Shown in pieces: positions 5,959-6,733 of a stretch of DNA of 6,733 nt. Made by a program: the position numbers and the translations under genes. The notes under the pieces are model-generated. The model was not told the DNA's origin and made no database searches. It worked only from the letters and a program-made list of their open reading frames with translations. This DNA is from Lachnospiraceae bacterium. Lineage in GTDB: Bacteria; Bacillota; Clostridia; Lachnospirales; Lachnospiraceae. Location of the stretch: assembly GCA_024403585.1 (NCBI GenBank), contig JAKSRN010000103.1, positions 1 through 6,733 on the forward strand. The letters run 5' to 3'. The number at the start of each line of letters is the position of its first letter. The first letter of the stretch is position 1.

Positions 5959-6714
5959 ATGGTAAGAATTATTATGCATGGCTGCAATGGCCATATGGGT
6001 CAGGTTATTTCCGGACTGGTTGCTGCTGATCCTTCAGCAGAGATGGTAGCTGGAATTGATCTGGTAGATAACAGAGACAATGGATATCCGGTATTTACAG
6101 ATATCAACGCTTGTGACGTAGAGGCAGATTGTATGATCGACTTCTCTTCCTTCCGTGCAACAGACGGTGTATTGGACTACTGCCGTGAGAAAAAACTTCC
6201 ACTGGTTCTGTGTACAACAGGTCTGACACCGGAGCAGCTGGAGAAGGTACAGGAGTACAGCAAAGAGGTAGCCATCCTCCGCTCTGCAAACATGTCTCTT
6301 GGTATCAATACACTGATGAAGCTGATCGCTGATGCAGCAAAGGTTCTTGCAACAGCAGGTTTTGATATGGAGATCGTTGAGAAACATCACAAACTGAAAA
6401 AAGACGCTCCAAGCGGTACCGCTCTTGCTCTGGCTGACAGCCTGAATGAGGCGATGGACAATGCTTACAACTATGTGTATGACAGAAGCCAGAGACATGA
6501 GGAGAGAGATGCAATGGAGATTGGTATCTCTGCAGTTCGTGGCGGAACCATCGTTGGTGAGCATGAGGTGATCTTTGCAGGACCGGACGAGGTGATCGAG
6601 TTCAAACACACAGCATATTCCAAAACTGTATTCGGAAAAGGTGCTGTTGAGGCTGCAAAATATCTGGCTGGAAAACCGGCTGGATTCTATGGAATGGCTG
6701 ATGTGATCGGCTGA
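5959..6714 (+). CDS. dapB: 4-hydroxy-tetrahydrodipicolinate reductase
   Basis: DapB reduces the DapA product to tetrahydrodipicolinate with NAD(P)H, the next step toward diaminopimelate and lysine. The 251-residue protein shows the N-terminal Rossmann motif GCNGHMG (8-14), IDFS (60-63) and CTTGL (85-89). The signature EKHHKLKKDAPSGTA (141-155) contains the catalytic His H143 and Lys K147, equivalent to E. coli H159 and K163. The C-terminal segment with GEHEVIF, EFKHTAYS and FGKGAVEAA is typical of the substrate domain. AGAGGAGA (5945-5952), with its GGAG core 7 bases from the ATG, supports the start. It is somewhat shorter than the roughly 270-residue E. coli enzyme, as is common in Firmicutes, and looks intact. 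Co-transcription with dapA puts it under the same lysine riboswitch. Only 19 bases follow its stop, so any further operon gene or terminator lies outside the window. Confidence 0.97.
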   Translation: MVRIIMHGCNGHMGQVISGLVAADPSAEMVAGIDLVDNRDNGYPVFTDINACDVEADCMIDFSSFRATDGVLDYCREKKLPLVLCTTGLTPEQLEKVQEYSKEVAILRSANMSLGINTLMKLIADAAKVLATAGFDMEIVEKHHKLKKDAPSGTALALADSLNEAMDNAYNYVYDRSQRHEERDAMEIGISAVRGGTIVGEHEVIFAGPDEVIEFKHTAYSKTVFGKGAVEAAKYLAGKPAGFYGMADVIG

Positions 6715-6733
6715 TCCGGAAAACCGAATAAAT

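Noticed and set aside
5287..5994. 235-codon open frame on the minus strand
   Set aside because: It is a reverse-strand shadow of dapA and the dapB start, with an unnatural Cys-rich composition; dapA is intact and well supported.
6034..6609. 191-codon open frame on the minus strand
   Set aside because: It is antisense to dapB, whose catalytic motifs are intact; the composition is shadow-like.

Overview
The window looks like chromosomal DNA from a low-to-mid GC Firmicute, most likely class Clostridia and probably a gut Lachnospiraceae. This is inferred from AGGAGG-type ribosome binding sites, Rho-independent terminators, a lysine riboswitch ahead of dapA, and the character of the proteins. It cannot be taken to genus without a search. 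Almost all of it is ordinary housekeeping sequence. I see no phage genes, CRISPR array, transposase, rRNA or tRNA.

Layout: (1) 1-1184 (+) is the 3' part of a gene for a single-pass membrane protein with a TcaA-like extracellular region. Its reading frame is open to the left edge, so its true start lies outside the window. (2) A long inverted repeat at 1212-1254 is a bidirectional terminator shared with the convergent gene. (3) 1256-3091 (-) encodes the ribosome-associated GTPase TypA/BipA. (4) 3092-3434 is a divergent intergenic region. It holds a candidate typA promoter, a structured typA leader that resembles an attenuator, some short palindromes, and the promoter of the next gene. (5) 3435-4355 (+) encodes an IolH-like TIM-barrel sugar-phosphate isomerase/epimerase, ended by a clean terminator. 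(6) 4416-5016 has no protein gene but is dense in signals: a 137-bp multi-hairpin element with 7-bp terminal inverted repeats, a consensus sigma-A promoter, a lysine riboswitch and its terminator. (7) 5017-5898 and 5959-6714 (+) are dapA and dapB.

How it works together: dapA and dapB encode the first two enzymes specific to the diaminopimelate/lysine branch. They form a transcription unit behind one promoter and an L-box riboswitch. Antiterminator, P1 and terminator strands can all be traced in the sequence, and the arrangement fits lysine-dependent premature termination. The IolH-like gene has its own promoter and terminator, so it is a separate monocistronic unit. typA and the membrane-protein gene converge on the shared terminator.

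The items most worth a second look are the 137-bp structured element (4418-4554) and the terminator-like three-way junction in the typA leader (3138-3195). Neither amounts to a demonstrated new system.
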